DNA of 64,000 nt. Origin: Plasmodiophora brassicae (lineage: Eukaryota > Endomyxa: Phytomyxea > Phytomyxea > Plasmodiophorida). This document shows, in pieces, positions 1-10,954 of this stretch. The notes below the pieces were generated by a model. It worked only from the letters and a program-made list of their open reading frames with translations. It ran no database searches and was not told the DNA's origin. Location: NCBI GenBank assembly GCA_036867785.1, contig CP145412.1:1302001-1366000 (forward strand), written 5' to 3'. The position numbers were made by a program, and so were the translations under genes. Within the stretch, counting starts at the first letter, position 1. Each line of letters begins with the position of its first letter.

Positions 1-5
1 GCACC

Positions 6-3000
6 GTGCACCTGATGTCGCCCTGGACCGACGACGAGCGCGATCTCGTCCAGGTGATCGTCGCGCGCGTCGACGCCGTCCCCGAGGCGGTCGCCGTCCG
101 GACGATGACGGCGCTGCTGGACGAACGCATGGCGTTCCTGCATGGCCCGCGGTCGCGGGCGCTGCCGGACGCGCAGGACACCCTGCGCCTGTACGTGCAG
201 CATGTGACGACCCAGTCCAACCTGCCGTTGGCCATGCGCCTCGTGGCGTCCCGGCAGCTGGCCGCCTCGCCCGACCTGCTGCTGGAGAGCGACCAGGAGC
301 AGCGCCTCCTGCTGCGGTGGCTGGACGGCGCCGGCGGCCACGTCAGACGCGTGCTGCTGGCGCGCCTGCGCTGGCTGGCCGACGACGTGACGACGACGAC
401 GACGACGACGACGGATGCGACGCTGTACCGGATCCGGATCCGTCGCGATCAGGATAACCGCGGGTCGGTGACGTTCCCGCGCCGAAACGTCGCCAGGTAC
501 GCCGAGCTGGTGGAGCAGCAGGCGCCGGACAACGACGACGACGACGCGTCCAGGTGCTGGGCCGCTCTGCCGCGCGCCGGTGCGTCGTCGCCGGCGACGG
601 TTCGCTGCCTGATCCGCCTGGCCGCCGACCCGCAGTCGACCAAGACGACGGGCGCGCGCCTCCTCGACTGGGCGCGCCTGCGCCGCCGCTCGCCGCACGT
701 GGTCGTCAACGATCGCGTCGTTCTTCCTGTGGACGGCGAGGGCGGCTGGCTGTATTTGGAGAAGGCGGAGCAGCTCGAGGCCGACCTCGTCGAGCGCGCT
801 GTCTACGCCAGGGCCGACTGGGGCCTGGCGCCGTCGCCGGACGTCGCGTCCGCGTGCCAGGCGCTCATGGACCGGTTCCGGGCGCGTTCCCTCGCCGACA
901 CGGACGACATCGCGGCACCCGTCACGCGGGACACGTCCACGCTCGAGTTCTACGCGACGCCCGACCAGCAGGCCAGCGACGAGGACCTGATCCGGCGCGC
1001 CCGGGCGGCGCTCGCCCCGCTGGCGGCGCCGCCCGCCGCGCGTCCCGAACGGGTCGTCGCACCGGCCGACCTGACGACCCGGGCGACGATGGCGGGCGTG
1101 GCCCAGATCGAAGGCGACATTCGGGCGCTGGCGGCGCAGTACCTGTCGCCCGTCGTGCGCCCGATCCAGGCGCCGACCACCGACCAGTACGCCGTCGACG
1201 GCGACGAACACGTTCGGCGGCGCAGCGCGACGGTACGTGACGACCTCGAGCAGGGGGCCGCGACGCTCGTCGGCACGCAGACGACGTACCGGTTCGTCAA
1301 GCCCGAGTGGAGACCCGTTCTCAGCAGCGGCCTGACCAAACACGTCGCCACCCTGTCGGACATGTTCAACAGCAAGGTGGTCGACGTCGTCGGGCGGGTC
1401 GGCAGCCACCCGTCCTGGGACGTCGGCTATCGTCCCGGGTTCGACTGGCAGGCGCTGCTGCCGTTGCTGTCCAGCGGGACCAGGTCGCGGTACAGGACCC
1501 GGTTCCCCGAGCTCGCCGACGACGACGTCGACGGCCTCCACGCCAGCCTCGTCGAGCTGGTCGTCGTCGTCACCGGCCTGCAGCACGCCGAGCGTTGCCT
1601 GCGCCTTGTCGACGGCGACGAAACGCTGCTGGCGCAGGCGCTGATGCAGGAGCGCCTGCCGATCGACGAGGTCGTCCGGCGCCCGTTCCTGGCCGTCTTC
1701 GAGGCCAGCGCTGACGTGCGCCTGCGACCGGACCAGGTCGGCGACCTGCTCGCCCTGATCGGCCCGGACCCGTCCACGTTCCCGTCGATGGTCCTGCAGC
1801 GGCTGATGGGCGGCGGCAAGACGTTCGTGCTGGGCACGCTGCTCGCGCTGACCAAGGCCGACGGGTACCACCTGTCGGTCATGGTCCCTCCGGCGTCGCT
1901 CTTCGAGCTGAACGCCCCCGAGATCATGACGCGGTCGACCAGGTTCTTCGGCCAGGGCGCCAGCGTCGTCGTGTTCGAACCCAGCAACGCGCAGGTCGCC
2001 GTCGACCGCCTTCGCGACCTGTACGACACGCTGGTCGCCGCGATCGCCAACGGCCGATACGTCCTGATCGCGCCGGCGTCGCTGCACTGCATGGAGAACA
2101 CGTACATTGCCATGGCGCGGGCGGCCGACCCCGCGAAACGCGAGTCGCTGGCGTTGCTCGGCGCCATCATGCGCCTGCTCAGCGAACGCGGCGCCGTCAC
2201 GTTCGACGAGATCGACATGACGCTGGACCCGCGCCGGGAGTATAACCTGCCGCTGCCCGGCCCGGGCGGCAACCCCGACGACGTCGTCGCCCGCCTGACC
2301 GCCCACCTGTTCCTGTTCATGGCGACCGGGCACGGTCGCCCGGAGCACAAGGCCATGGTCGACGCCGTCGGCCTGCACGCCAACCGTCAGGCACTGATGC
2401 CGCGCCACACCTACGACAACGACGTCCTGCCGCACCTGATCGCCCAGTCGATCGCCTACCTGAAGGCGGAATCGTCGTCGTCGTCGTCGTCGGGGACGTC
2501 CTTTTCCGACGCCGACATGACCACGATCCTGTCGGCGGCGACGGGCGGCCTGTCGCAGTTCGCCGACCGCGTCCACGACGACGACTTCCAGCGCCTGGCG
2601 CTGATCCACGCCCAGCTGCACGACATGATCCCGTTCGCCCTGCAGGGCAGCGTCTCGCAGCATTATGGCCGGTCGTTCGAGCGGCCGCACGACCCGATCC
2701 CGGTGCCGTACGCGGCCGCCAACACGCCGTCGGAGCGCAGCGAGTTCGCCAACCGATGGGAGGTCGTCAACCGCGCCTGCATCATGCACGTGGCGCAGGG
2801 CCTCAGCATGCACGAGGCGCGGGCGTTCATCGAGTCCCTGCTGTCCGACGCGTTCGACGACGTGGACCGGCAGGCGGCCGCCGGGTCGAACGTCAGGGCG
2901 CTGATCGATGGCAGCGCCGCCGGGCAGACGTTCCGACAGGTGAAGGGCCTGCCCGCCGAGATGACGCTGTCGAAGGTCGACCCGAACAAGGAGGCCCACG

Positions 3001-5246
3001 TCGGGCTCGTCTGCACGGCGCTGCGCCGCCTGGACAACGTCGGCCTCGTGATGGCGTTCGTCGAGACGCACGTCCTCGGGCAGATCCGGTCGGTGACGCA
3101 GCAGGTCGTCGGCAACGCCGCCAACCTGGCGTCCATGTTCGCGTCCGTCCAGGGGTACTCGGGCACGATCGAGAACCTGTTCGTCTTCCCGCACCGGGTC
3201 TACGCGCGCCGGGCAACCGCCGTCCGGGCCGACCCGGGCGCCAACGGCCAGGTCCTGATGCGGGTCATCGGCCAGGGCGACGCCCTCGTCCACGACGTCG
3301 ATGCCGCCAGCGACGTCACCGACCTCGTCGGCGTCGACGTGCACGCGTGCGCCCTGATCGACATTGGCGCGTTCTTCAAGAGCGTCCGCAACGAGGACGT
3401 GTCGCGGCGCATCCTGGACGCAACCGAGCCCGGGCGCGTCGCCGGCGTCCTCTACTTTGACGAGCGCACGAACCGCCTGCGGGCCATGATGCGCGCCGAC
3501 CCGGATCGCCCGGTGACGCTGCCCGGCAGCGACCTGGCGACGATCACGGCCCGGACGGGCCTGGCGCCCGACCGCCTGTTCACGTACTACGACCACCGGC
3601 ACATCACCGGCGCCGACATCGTCCAGCCCGCCGCCGGCGTCGCCCTGGCCACGTTCTCGTCGACGACGCCGCTGCGCGACCTGCTCCAGGGCGTCATGCG
3701 CATGCGACGGTTCCTGCACACGCAGGCGGTCCGGTTCCTGGTCGCCGACCTGCCCGGGCGCGAGTGCAACGTGGCCGGCATGCTCCGGTCCGCCCAGCGC
3801 GTGCAATTCGAGGACGAGCGCGGCCAGAACCGCCAGGCGGCCCTGCAGAAGATCGACGATGCCGTGCGCCGGCGCGTCCTTCGCGTCGCCTTCCGGGACG
3901 ACGACGACGGCGGCGTCGGCTCGCCCGACATCATCGCCCGCGCCGACCACGTCATCGTCCGCGTCCTGACCGACGATTACACCGGTCGGGTCGTCCGGGC
4001 GCAGACGGAGGTGCTGACGAAGGCGGTCCTCGAGCGGCACGTCGCCGCGCTGCTGGAGCGAAGCGCCGACCTGGTCCCCGACGCCACCGAGCTGAAGGAC
4101 GAGCTGGACGCCATTGTCGAGTCGTTCCCCATGCCGGATGACCGCCTCCTGCAGAGCGACCTGCTGGACGGGGCGTCGCCGCAGGGCAACGTCGTCGAGC
4201 AGCAGGTCGAGCAGCACGTCGAGGTCGAGGTCGAGATCGACGTCGAACAGGACGTGATCGTCCCTGGGATCGCGCCGCTCGTTGCCCCGTTTGTCGGCGG
4301 CTTCCGGCAGCAGGTCTCGTGCGAGGCGACGACCGCGTTCAGCTCGTTGAACGACGAGCTTCAGCGCGCCGCCGCCGCGACCGGCTCACCGGTGCAGGTC
4401 GCGCTGGCGTCGGCGCGTCTGTTCGCCGACAACATACTCGCCACGGCGCGCTTCCTGACGACACGACAGGAGCCGAACGCCGACGACCCGGTCAGCAGGT
4501 ACCGGAAGACGCCGTTCGAGATGGCGGTGGCGGCGCCCCATCGTCGTGGCAGGCTGCTCGTCGTCCTGTCCGACATCGACGAGCTGAACGAGTTGCTGAC
4601 GTCGACGGGTGCCGACCACGACGGATCGCCCAATCATGTATGCCGACACGTCCATGTCGTGACACCCACCGGCGTCAGCGAAACAAGCGATCGCCTCGCC
4701 CCGATCGCCGACCGGCACATGGCCGCCATGAACCGCCTGTCGCTGGACGTCCTGCTCTACTATGGCGCGTTCGGCGCCGTCGACAATCGCATCGTGGCGT
4801 TCAGGGGCGGGGCCGCCGACGCGCCCGTCGAGCGCGTGCTCGGGTCGACGACGCACCTGGCCCTGCTCAAGGTCTACTTCGACGACGTGCTCCGGATGGG
4901 CGAAGAGCAACGCCGGCAGTGGGGTCGCAGCCTGCTGCGCGAGGCATGCAACCAGGCGGTCCAGGGCATGACCCTGGACGTCGGCACGATCGCGGCCCTC
5001 GCCAAGCAATACGCCAGCGAACGCATTGTCGATGACGGCGACGAGGACGGGGACGGGGACGCCGCCACGAACACCACCACGGGCACCGCCAATACCATCA
5101 CCATCATCATCGTAACAGTCATCGCGGCCGCCATAGTCGTCGCTGTCGGCGCCGCGATCGCGAACTGGCGTGGTCGGCGATCCAGGGCGCGGGCGGCGGC
5201 GGCGGCGGCCCCAGCGTATCCATCGCCGACCCAGACCGTCGAATAA
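6..5246 (+). CDS. Giant DUF3638/DUF3645-like P-loop protein with C-terminal membrane anchor (5' partial)
   Basis: One uninterrupted frame of about 1,746 residues, open to the left edge, so the true start may lie outside; the first internal ATG is at 15. Around residues 600-607 there is a Walker-A-like MGGGKTF. About 130 residues later comes a Walker-B/DExx-like FDEIDMTLD, and near residue 1220 a helicase motif-VI-like stretch LRDLLQGVMRMR. A run of alternating E/V/Q (EQQVEQHVEVEVEIDVEQ) lies near residue 1400, as I recall from DUF3638-type giants of chlamydiae, legionellae and fungi. The last 60 residues hold one hydrophobic helix followed by a basic tail, so it may be tail-anchored. Function is unknown. 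It is intronless while most neighbours are split, and carries GAC-repeat polyaspartate/threonine tracts. Family assignment rests on motif memory only. Confidence 0.6.
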   Translation: MHLMSPWTDDERDLVQVIVARVDAVPEAVAVRTMTALLDERMAFLHGPRSRALPDAQDTLRLYVQHVTTQSNLPLAMRLVASRQLAASPDLLLESDQEQRLLLRWLDGAGGHVRRVLLARLRWLADDVTTTTTTTTDATLYRIRIRRDQDNRGSVTFPRRNVARYAELVEQQAPDNDDDDASRCWAALPRAGASSPATVRCLIRLAADPQSTKTTGARLLDWARLRRRSPHVVVNDRVVLPVDGEGGWLYLEKAEQLEADLVERAVYARADWGLAPSPDVASACQALMDRFRARSLADTDDIAAPVTRDTSTLEFYATPDQQASDEDLIRRARAALAPLAAPPAARPERVVAPADLTTRATMAGVAQIEGDIRALAAQYLSPVVRPIQAPTTDQYAVDGDEHVRRRSATVRDDLEQGAATLVGTQTTYRFVKPEWRPVLSSGLTKHVATLSDMFNSKVVDVVGRVGSHPSWDVGYRPGFDWQALLPLLSSGTRSRYRTRFPELADDDVDGLHASLVELVVVVTGLQHAERCLRLVDGDETLLAQALMQERLPIDEVVRRPFLAVFEASADVRLRPDQVGDLLALIGPDPSTFPSMVLQRLMGGGKTFVLGTLLALTKADGYHLSVMVPPASLFELNAPEIMTRSTRFFGQGASVVVFEPSNAQVAVDRLRDLYDTLVAAIANGRYVLIAPASLHCMENTYIAMARAADPAKRESLALLGAIMRLLSERGAVTFDEIDMTLDPRREYNLPLPGPGGNPDDVVARLTAHLFLFMATGHGRPEHKAMVDAVGLHANRQALMPRHTYDNDVLPHLIAQSIAYLKAESSSSSSSGTSFSDADMTTILSAATGGLSQFADRVHDDDFQRLALIHAQLHDMIPFALQGSVSQHYGRSFERPHDPIPVPYAAANTPSERSEFANRWEVVNRACIMHVAQGLSMHEARAFIESLLSDAFDDVDRQAAAGSNVRALIDGSAAGQTFRQVKGLPAEMTLSKVDPNKEAHVGLVCTALRRLDNVGLVMAFVETHVLGQIRSVTQQVVGNAANLASMFASVQGYSGTIENLFVFPHRVYARRATAVRADPGANGQVLMRVIGQGDALVHDVDAASDVTDLVGVDVHACALIDIGAFFKSVRNEDVSRRILDATEPGRVAGVLYFDERTNRLRAMMRADPDRPVTLPGSDLATITARTGLAPDRLFTYYDHRHITGADIVQPAAGVALATFSSTTPLRDLLQGVMRMRRFLHTQAVRFLVADLPGRECNVAGMLRSAQRVQFEDERGQNRQAALQKIDDAVRRRVLRVAFRDDDDGGVGSPDIIARADHVIVRVLTDDYTGRVVRAQTEVLTKAVLERHVAALLERSADLVPDATELKDELDAIVESFPMPDDRLLQSDLLDGASPQGNVVEQQVEQHVEVEVEIDVEQDVIVPGIAPLVAPFVGGFRQQVSCEATTAFSSLNDELQRAAAATGSPVQVALASARLFADNILATARFLTTRQEPNADDPVSRYRKTPFEMAVAAPHRRGRLLVVLSDIDELNELLTSTGADHDGSPNHVCRHVHVVTPTGVSETSDRLAPIADRHMAAMNRLSLDVLLYYGAFGAVDNRIVAFRGGAADAPVERVLGSTTHLALLKVYFDDVLRMGEEQRRQWGRSLLREACNQAVQGMTLDVGTIAALAKQYASERIVDDGDEDGDGDAATNTTTGTANTITIIIVTVIAAAIVVAVGAAIANWRGRRSRARAAAAAAPAYPSPTQTVE

Positions 5247-5533
5247 ACAGACTGGCTAACGCTGCTTGCTGCAATAGCGATGACGCGCGGGAGCGGATGG
5301 CACGTCCCTATCACATACGCCCAGCAGAAGCGAGGGGGCGATAACGCATACGTCACGATGATGCCCCGCGTCAGGGTCTTCGTCCTTATTGACGACTAAG
5401 CAACCCCTCTTGCGTATCTAGAGTAATGGAAACAATTGTTCGTTAGGTAGTGTGCTAGCTAGTCGGGATTGCGCATGAAGAGGATGGCGTAATCGGTAGG
5501 TATTCGGGCGACCGCCACGGCCAATTTTGTGGC

Positions 5534-5813
5534 ATGGCGTCGAACGTGCCGAAGTATCTGTATCCGGGTAGGTGGGTGGCGATGGGCAGGAGGGGTTGGG
5601 GGCCTGGGGTTGACTGTGCCTGTAGTGCTGGTGACGGCGTGCCCCGTGTCGATCTTCACCGGATACCTGGTCCGGGAGATCAACGACGGGCGCAGGGAGG
5701 ACGATGTGAATATGTTGATCCTGAGGCGGCAGGCGAGGGCCGTCGCATTGGCGCTGATCAGAAACCCAGATGCGCCCATTCCGGACCCGTTCTTTCCGAC
5801 GTTCCCCGAATAA
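5534..5813 (+). CDS. Small conserved-looking protein, 73 aa, two exons
   Basis: Exons 5534-5567 and 5626-5813, separated by a 58-bp GTAGGT...TAG intron. Together they give a 73-residue protein starting MASNVPKYLYP and ending PFFPTFPE. The middle holds one moderately hydrophobic segment (VLVTACPVSIFTGYLV), followed by a basic amphipathic helix (MLILRRQARAVALALIRN). Third positions are strongly G/C, as in neighbouring real genes. Size and layout resemble accessory subunits of mitochondrial inner-membrane complexes, but I do not recognise the family. The intron phase (1) and splice sites fit the local pattern, which is the main support. Confidence 0.5.
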
Positions 5814-5952
5814 TAATGCTGTACTAGTTCCAATTGCCGGTACCTAACACTCTCTGTGACATTGAGCGAACACGGAACACGCCCAGGGCAGCCAAGTCCA
5901 GGATGATTCGAGGCGAGTTTATCCAGCGGGGAACGATTTCAGCCTTCGGCAT

Positions 5953-6252
5953 TCAGGGCAGAGGCGCTGCGTCGCGTATGCGAGAACGCCGGAAACGGTC
6001 CAAATCGGCGTCGAGGCTTGTGATGGCATTACGCCGGGCCCGCAGGCGGTCGGTCCAGTTCGCAGGGACGTCAGGGAACTCGTCGTCGTAGTTGTCAACG
6101 TCAGAATCATCGACGTCGCCGTTGGCATAGGTTTCGGCGTCATTCGCGCGACGACGGGGCATGCGGAAAGCTGGGCTGCCGATCATGGCCTCGGCGACGT
6201 ATCCCATGGCGATCAGCGCCACCAGAACCGCAATCACCGCGAACACCTTCAT
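5953..6252 (-). CDS. Small secreted protein with signal peptide, 99 aa
   Basis: Single exon. It starts MKVFAVIAVLVALIAMGY, a textbook signal peptide with likely cleavage after the AEA or so near residue 22. The mature part is short, with an acidic stretch (DVDDSDVDNYDDEFPDVP) and a basic, arginine-rich end. An A/T-rich TAAATATA sits about 145 bp upstream on the same strand, in otherwise GC-rich DNA, and could be a TATA-like element. No family recognised; a lineage-specific secreted peptide is possible. The frame is supported only by the signal peptide and composition. Confidence 0.45.
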   Translation of the reverse strand: MKVFAVIAVLVALIAMGYVAEAMIGSPAFRMPRRRANDAETYANGDVDDSDVDNYDDEFPDVPANWTDRLRARRNAITSLDADLDRFRRSRIRDAAPLP

Positions 6253-6762
6253 GTTGTTGTCGTTGCACGCTCCAACGCGAATGCGGTCTGGTCCTGCAAG
6301 ATGGCCCAGCGCTCTGCAAGACCAGGAAGGTCTGCCACGTGTGACTAGCGTTGGTTCGCGAGACGCGTGCGCTGGTCAAGTTTGTTCGTCGCCGGCTATA
6401 TTTAGCGGACCGCGACTGCGGATGAATCGCGATGCTGATTACTGATTAGGACCGTACAAGTACAGAGACGCCTGGTGACTGAACTCCTTCCTGCCTGTGC
6501 TGTCTGTCAGGTCCCGAAACCGGTCATTCCAGCACATCGTACGGCGGGTTCGACGCCCACCAAGCCGACTCCCATGCGGCGACGTATACGTCCGTCGCCT
6601 CCCCATTGGCCAGGCGTCTTGCCGCCTGATGCAGTGTTCGCGTTCGGGTGCTCTCTACGATAGTGGGGCGACCCGCAAGCCAACCGAATGCTGCCAGATG
6701 AATGTACACAGGTAGCGGGGTGCGATCTGCGTTCGTGCAAATAGAACACGGGCGCCGTCGGG

Positions 6763-7946
6763 ATGTCCGCCGTGAAAGGCGCTGTCGTCGATGGCGACCT
6801 GGCGGCGGAGATCGGCAGGTGGGCCGCGACCGGCGCTGTCGTGTACGGGATAGCGAGCGGGGCGCACGTGTTCGCTGTGGGCGCGCTGCCCATCCCGGAG
6901 GGGCCGCCGTCGACGGCCGCGTGGGTCAACGCGTTTATCGACCAGGTGCGGCCGATTCTTCCTGGTGGCATTGAGCCCGTCGGCGTCCTGTCCAACGCGA
7001 CGCGCGATGGCGCTGACGTCGACCTCACGTTTTCGACCGATGAGCGAGGTGCGCTTCGGTGCCTGCGCCGGTCGGCGTCCTCAACGGTGGCCGTTCCTGT
7101 CAAGACGCAGCCGGGGTTGGCGTCGTCGCTGCACTGCCTCACCGGTGTCATCGATATCGGCTCACACGATCTGCCGTTCCCGTCGACGCGCGAAGTAGCC
7201 GCCCAACGCCTGAGCGAATCGATCAGCGCGTATATGGCGAAGGCCCTGTTCCTGATCGATGGCAAGCAGGTCGCTGCAGAGGATTCATCGTCCGTGTCGA
7301 GCCTGGGCAACAAGGACGGGGAGCATTCTGTGGAGTTCCTGGTCAGCACCCTGATGTCGACGCCGGTATCGCCGCCCCGTGTCCGCTTCTCCGGATCGCA
7401 GCAGGTGCTGGCGTACGTTCTTCCCACAGCGTCGATTACTGAGGCTGTTCGTGCCGTTGTCGACGACGTCACCCGCAGGTAATGCTGCATGTTCTCACAG
7501 AATTGCATGCCTCGATTCGAATGACCCTTGCTGTCAGCTCATTGCACCGCCTTCGAGTGTTTTCCGAGGATTCTCCCACCGAATGGTCCTGGGCACCCGA
7601 CGACGCTTCCGAGGGTCGGAAACCGGCCGTGTTCCATCTGCCGCGACGTCTCCCGTTCCCTGTCGGCCACGTTCGTCTCTCCGACTACGCGTTCCCCGGC
7701 GAATCCGTCGACGAAGTCAACGAACGCGTGGACGAGTTCACCGGGCGTTCGAACGCCTTCGAATCGTTCGGGGCGGTCGTTGAGGAATTCCCTACGATCG
7801 ACGAGCAGCGCCCTCCGGTTCCCCAGGCTATCGTCCGATCGACGCCGGCCGCAAAGCCATCGTTCCTGGACCTTCGCCTCCTGTTCGTTCTCGTTGTCCC
7901 TATTGTGATCGCGCTGCTCGTCACCGGTACCTGGAGACTGCACTAA
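6763..7946 (+). CDS. ODR4-like membrane protein
   Basis: Exons 6763-7478 and 7538-7946 with a 59-bp intron give 374 residues. The N-terminal part matches the ODR-4 family layout: a beta-rich domain with GIEPVGVLSNA, then a long middle region. The C-terminal exon contains the family-like block FHLPRRLPFPVGHVRLSDYAFPG followed by VNERVDEF, and ends in one membrane helix (LLFVLVVPIVIALLVTGTW). ODR4 proteins are ER tail-anchored factors; animal ODR-4 helps odorant GPCRs reach cilia, and human ODR4 pairs with a UFSP2-type protease. Here the membrane helix is the last 20 residues, as expected. The family call comes from recalled motifs and overall layout. Confidence 0.65.
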
Positions 7947-8067
7947 ACGATGGGATCCCCCGGGCACGCGACGTGATTGGTTGCGAAAGCCATAATAATA
8001 TTGTAAACGCTGAACTGGAGAGAGAGAGAGAGAACGGGTCGACGGCAGATTATAGGGGGGACCTGGG

Positions 8068-8679
8068 CTATGACGCCAGAGCCATTAACGACTTGATCGC
8101 GTCCACGGCCGTTTGATCAGTGGCAGTCGGCTGTGAGCGCCCGCGCTGGATCGCGTCCACCAGGCTGACGATGCGCTCGTTTCTATACCGCCCCGCTGTA
8201 ACGGAGCGTTGTATGACGCGCCATCGGTCTTCGAGCGTGGGCAGATCCCGGGACAGCAGGCCCGAGGCCGTTCGGACGGCCTCCCAGTCCGTGTCGCCGT
8301 GATCCAGGATGGCGCGTAGTAACTTGACGTCGGTCGCCGGTGTCCACTTGCGCTTCCGCGTTTCGTCGTGATCGTTTGATGATGACTGCCTTCTCGGTGC
8401 TGGAACGGGTTGATCGATATCACTCTCGTCGTCCGCCATGGCTGACAGGTCCAGCTCGGTGCAATCGTCGCAGTGGCCGTACTCGTCCATCCTGTAGGCA
8501 ACGAATCGCCAGAGCTGCTGGCATTCCGTGGGGGTTAACCGCCTCGGCGCGTCCAGCGACGACGCGACCGTCTCCCAGTCGATGGCGACCGATTTCTGCT
8601 TCGACAGGACATGGTCTCTGATCGTTTTGATCAGCGCGTGCACCAATCTAATATCATATCCGAACAGCGACGTCCGGTA

Positions 8680-8715
<36 letters not shown>

Positions 8716-8916
8716 CCTCGTCTCCTGTTTCGCCTTTCGTGACGACGGCGCCTTCCGCATCCGCGGCTGCCCGGCCGGCGACGCCTGCGCGTCACCGTTC
8801 GCCATGGCCAACGACGCCTGCGCGTCACCGTTCGCCATGGCCAACGACATGAGCCCATCAACGCCGTCCTGCCCGGAACGTATCGGCGGTTCCCCCGGGA
8901 ACATCATCGTGTTCAT
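8068..8916 (-). CDS. SANT/Myb-like protein with polyglutamine tract
   Basis: Open frame of 282 residues from the ATG at 8916; an in-frame extension to 9087 exists but reads as low-complexity. The first 40 residues include a perfect duplication of ANGDAQAS-type sequence encoded by a 33-bp tandem repeat. A glutamine run coded by CAG repeats follows, then a region starting RTSLFGYDIRLVHALIKT. The C-terminal half has a basic KRKWTPATDVKLLRAILDHG, typical of a SANT/Myb helix 1 with its tryptophan, then a second W (DTDWEAVRTAS) and third aromatic (EDRWRVIQR). Probably nuclear and DNA- or chromatin-binding. Its start region is shared with the dehydrogenase gene on the other strand, 460 bp away. Confidence 0.6.
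8684..8711. repeat. CTG/CAG triplet repeat coding polyglutamine
   Basis: About nine CTG units on the plus strand, read as CAG (glutamine) in the minus-strand SANT gene. Similar short CTG runs occur in introns at about 10600-10617 and 16250-16274, and as polyglutamine in BBS1 near 40255-40275. Confidence 0.9.
8781..8846. repeat. Perfect 33-bp tandem duplication inside the SANT gene
   Basis: Two identical 33-bp copies, 8781-8813 and 8814-8846, duplicate eleven codons in frame within the minus-strand SANT protein. Identity of the copies indicates a recent event. Confidence 0.9.
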
Positions 8917-9375
8917 GCTGCCGGCAGCCACGGCGACGTGCCTGCCACAACCGGCTGCAACACTTTGTCCGTGGCGCGCCACACACAGGTCTCTCGACGA
9001 CCCAGTGGCGGCACCAGGAAAATTGCGCCACTGGGCCAGCCGTGGCCACTGCCCTGCCACTACAGGTGGCGGAACTTGAACCACCAAACCCCTCCCCGCC
9101 AGAAGGGCACCTACCCGCCACTATGTGCAGGGCTTCGTCGCTCCCACCCGAACGTCGGACACGCACGTGCTGGCATGCTAAGGCCTCCCGTCGGGTTTCT
9201 GTCGTCGTGCGTGACGTGGCGATTCGGTATCGGGCCGGGCTCGGCGTGGCGAGCAACCGACGGCAACGCCCCTCGTGAATCGTGGTTGATGGTGGCCGAC
9301 GTCGTCTGCACGTCGGTGGCCGCGCCCGCCCGCCCCTCACGGAGACTCGGTCGCCCCATTTGGGCCGTTTCTGGG

Positions 9376-10808
9376 ATGTCCACGGGCAACAAGGCAGCCG
9401 TCCTGGCCGGTGTCGACCGGCTCGAGATTCGGGATGTGCCGATGCCGCCGGCGCCGGGTCCGAACCAGGTCGTTGTCCAGATCAAGGCGCTCGGGATCTG
9501 CGGATCCGACGTGCACTGTACGCGTGGCGGGCTCGTACGACCGCCGTTCCATCACGCCTGATACGTACTGCGATGGGGTGCAGATTGGAAGCACGGTCGC
9601 ATCGGGTCGTTTGTCCTGGAGAAGCCGATGGTAATCGGGCACGAAAGCGCCGGAATCGTTGCGAAGGTCGGCCCCAATGTCCAGCATTTGCGGGTCGGCG
9701 ACCGGGTCGCCATTGAACCCGGCGAATCGTGTCGAACGTGCCGCTTCTGCAAGACGGGGCAGTACAACCTCTGCCCGGGAATGAAATTCTTCGCCACGCC
9801 ACCCTGTCCGCTCGTTTCTGGCGTCCACATTCGCACGGCTCACCCTGCCACGTCGTACAGATGACGGGTCGCTGTGTAATTTCATCCTGCACCCGGCCGA
9901 CCTGTGCTTCCGGCTGCCCGGTAATGTGTCGCTTGAGTGTGGCGCCCTGTGCGAGCCCTTGTCGGTCGGCGTCTACGCGTGTCAGCGTGGCCAATGCCAG
10001 CCCGGGCAAACCGTCGCCGTATTCGGGGCCGGGCCGATCGGTCTAGTGTCGATGATCACCGCCTTCGCCTTCGGCGCCGTTCGCGTCATCGTTACCGATA
10101 TCAGCGACGTAGGCGGGGTCGTTCCGCATGGCGGCTATCGCTGATGGCGGGGGTGGGCACAGGAACGGCTGGAGTTCGCGAAATCCATGGGCGCGTCGGC
10201 GGTCGTCAACGTCAAGGCCCTGAACGAGAAGGTCAGCAACGCACAATAACGATGGGCTTGTGGCGTGGCCTGATGACAGTGCTATTTCTACTGCACAGGA
10301 AGTGGCGGCAGCCATCATTGGAGCGAACCAGGGCGAACCGGTGACCGATGGGCAGCATACACGTGCTTGCGCCTGCTGGAGACTGACCCTCCTTCAGGTA
10401 TCGCTGAGTATCGAATGCAGCGGCTCGGAACGCGCTGTGCGTCCAGCGATCCTCTGCACGCAGCCGGGCGGGTGCGTCACCCTGGTCGGCATGGGCAACG
10501 ATAACGCCAACATCCCCATCATCGACGCCGCCGTTCGCCAAGTTGATCTCCGAGGTGGGTTGTCGTTTCCGCGACCCCTCCCATGTACTGAACCACACAC
10601 TGCTGCTGCTGCTGCTACAGGCATCTTCCGGTACAAGAACACGTACCCGACGTGTATCTCGCTGCTGGAACGCGGACTCGTCAACGTCGTCCCGCTGATC
10701 ACCCATCGTTTCTCGCTGGAGACCTGGAGCCACGACAACCTGATCGACGGGTTCGAAACGGCGCGGACCGGCCGTGACGGCGCCATCAAGGTCATGTTCT
10801 CCTTGTAA
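9376..10808 (+). CDS. Sorbitol/xylitol-type zinc-dependent polyol dehydrogenase
   Basis: Seven exons (9376-9517, 9584-9805, 9861-10108, 10163-10231, 10299-10340, 10398-10554, 10621-10808) give 355 residues, the usual length of the family. Medium-chain dehydrogenase: the catalytic zinc site is GICGSD (Cys), GHE (His, Glu); the structural zinc loop is complete (CRTCRFCKTGQYNLC, four cysteines). The NAD site is FGAGPIGL followed by an acidic residue (TDIS) that favours NAD over NADP. It interconverts polyols and ketoses such as sorbitol/fructose or xylitol/xylulose. Human sorbitol dehydrogenase lacks the structural zinc, so this copy is closer to xylitol/alditol dehydrogenases. One donor (GTCCGC) is weak and the sixth intron carries a CTG run. 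Splice phases agree throughout. Confidence 0.92.
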
Positions 10809-10954
10809 TACGGTACAACAACAACAACAGCAGCAGCAGCAGCTAGCAGCAGCGTGCCCTGGGCCAGTGCCAGTGTGTGAGCGGCGGTGCATCTCTCTCT
10901 CGTCGGCTTCGCAGACGCGCTTTTAGACGTTTGGTCGAGTCCGCTGCGCCAGCC

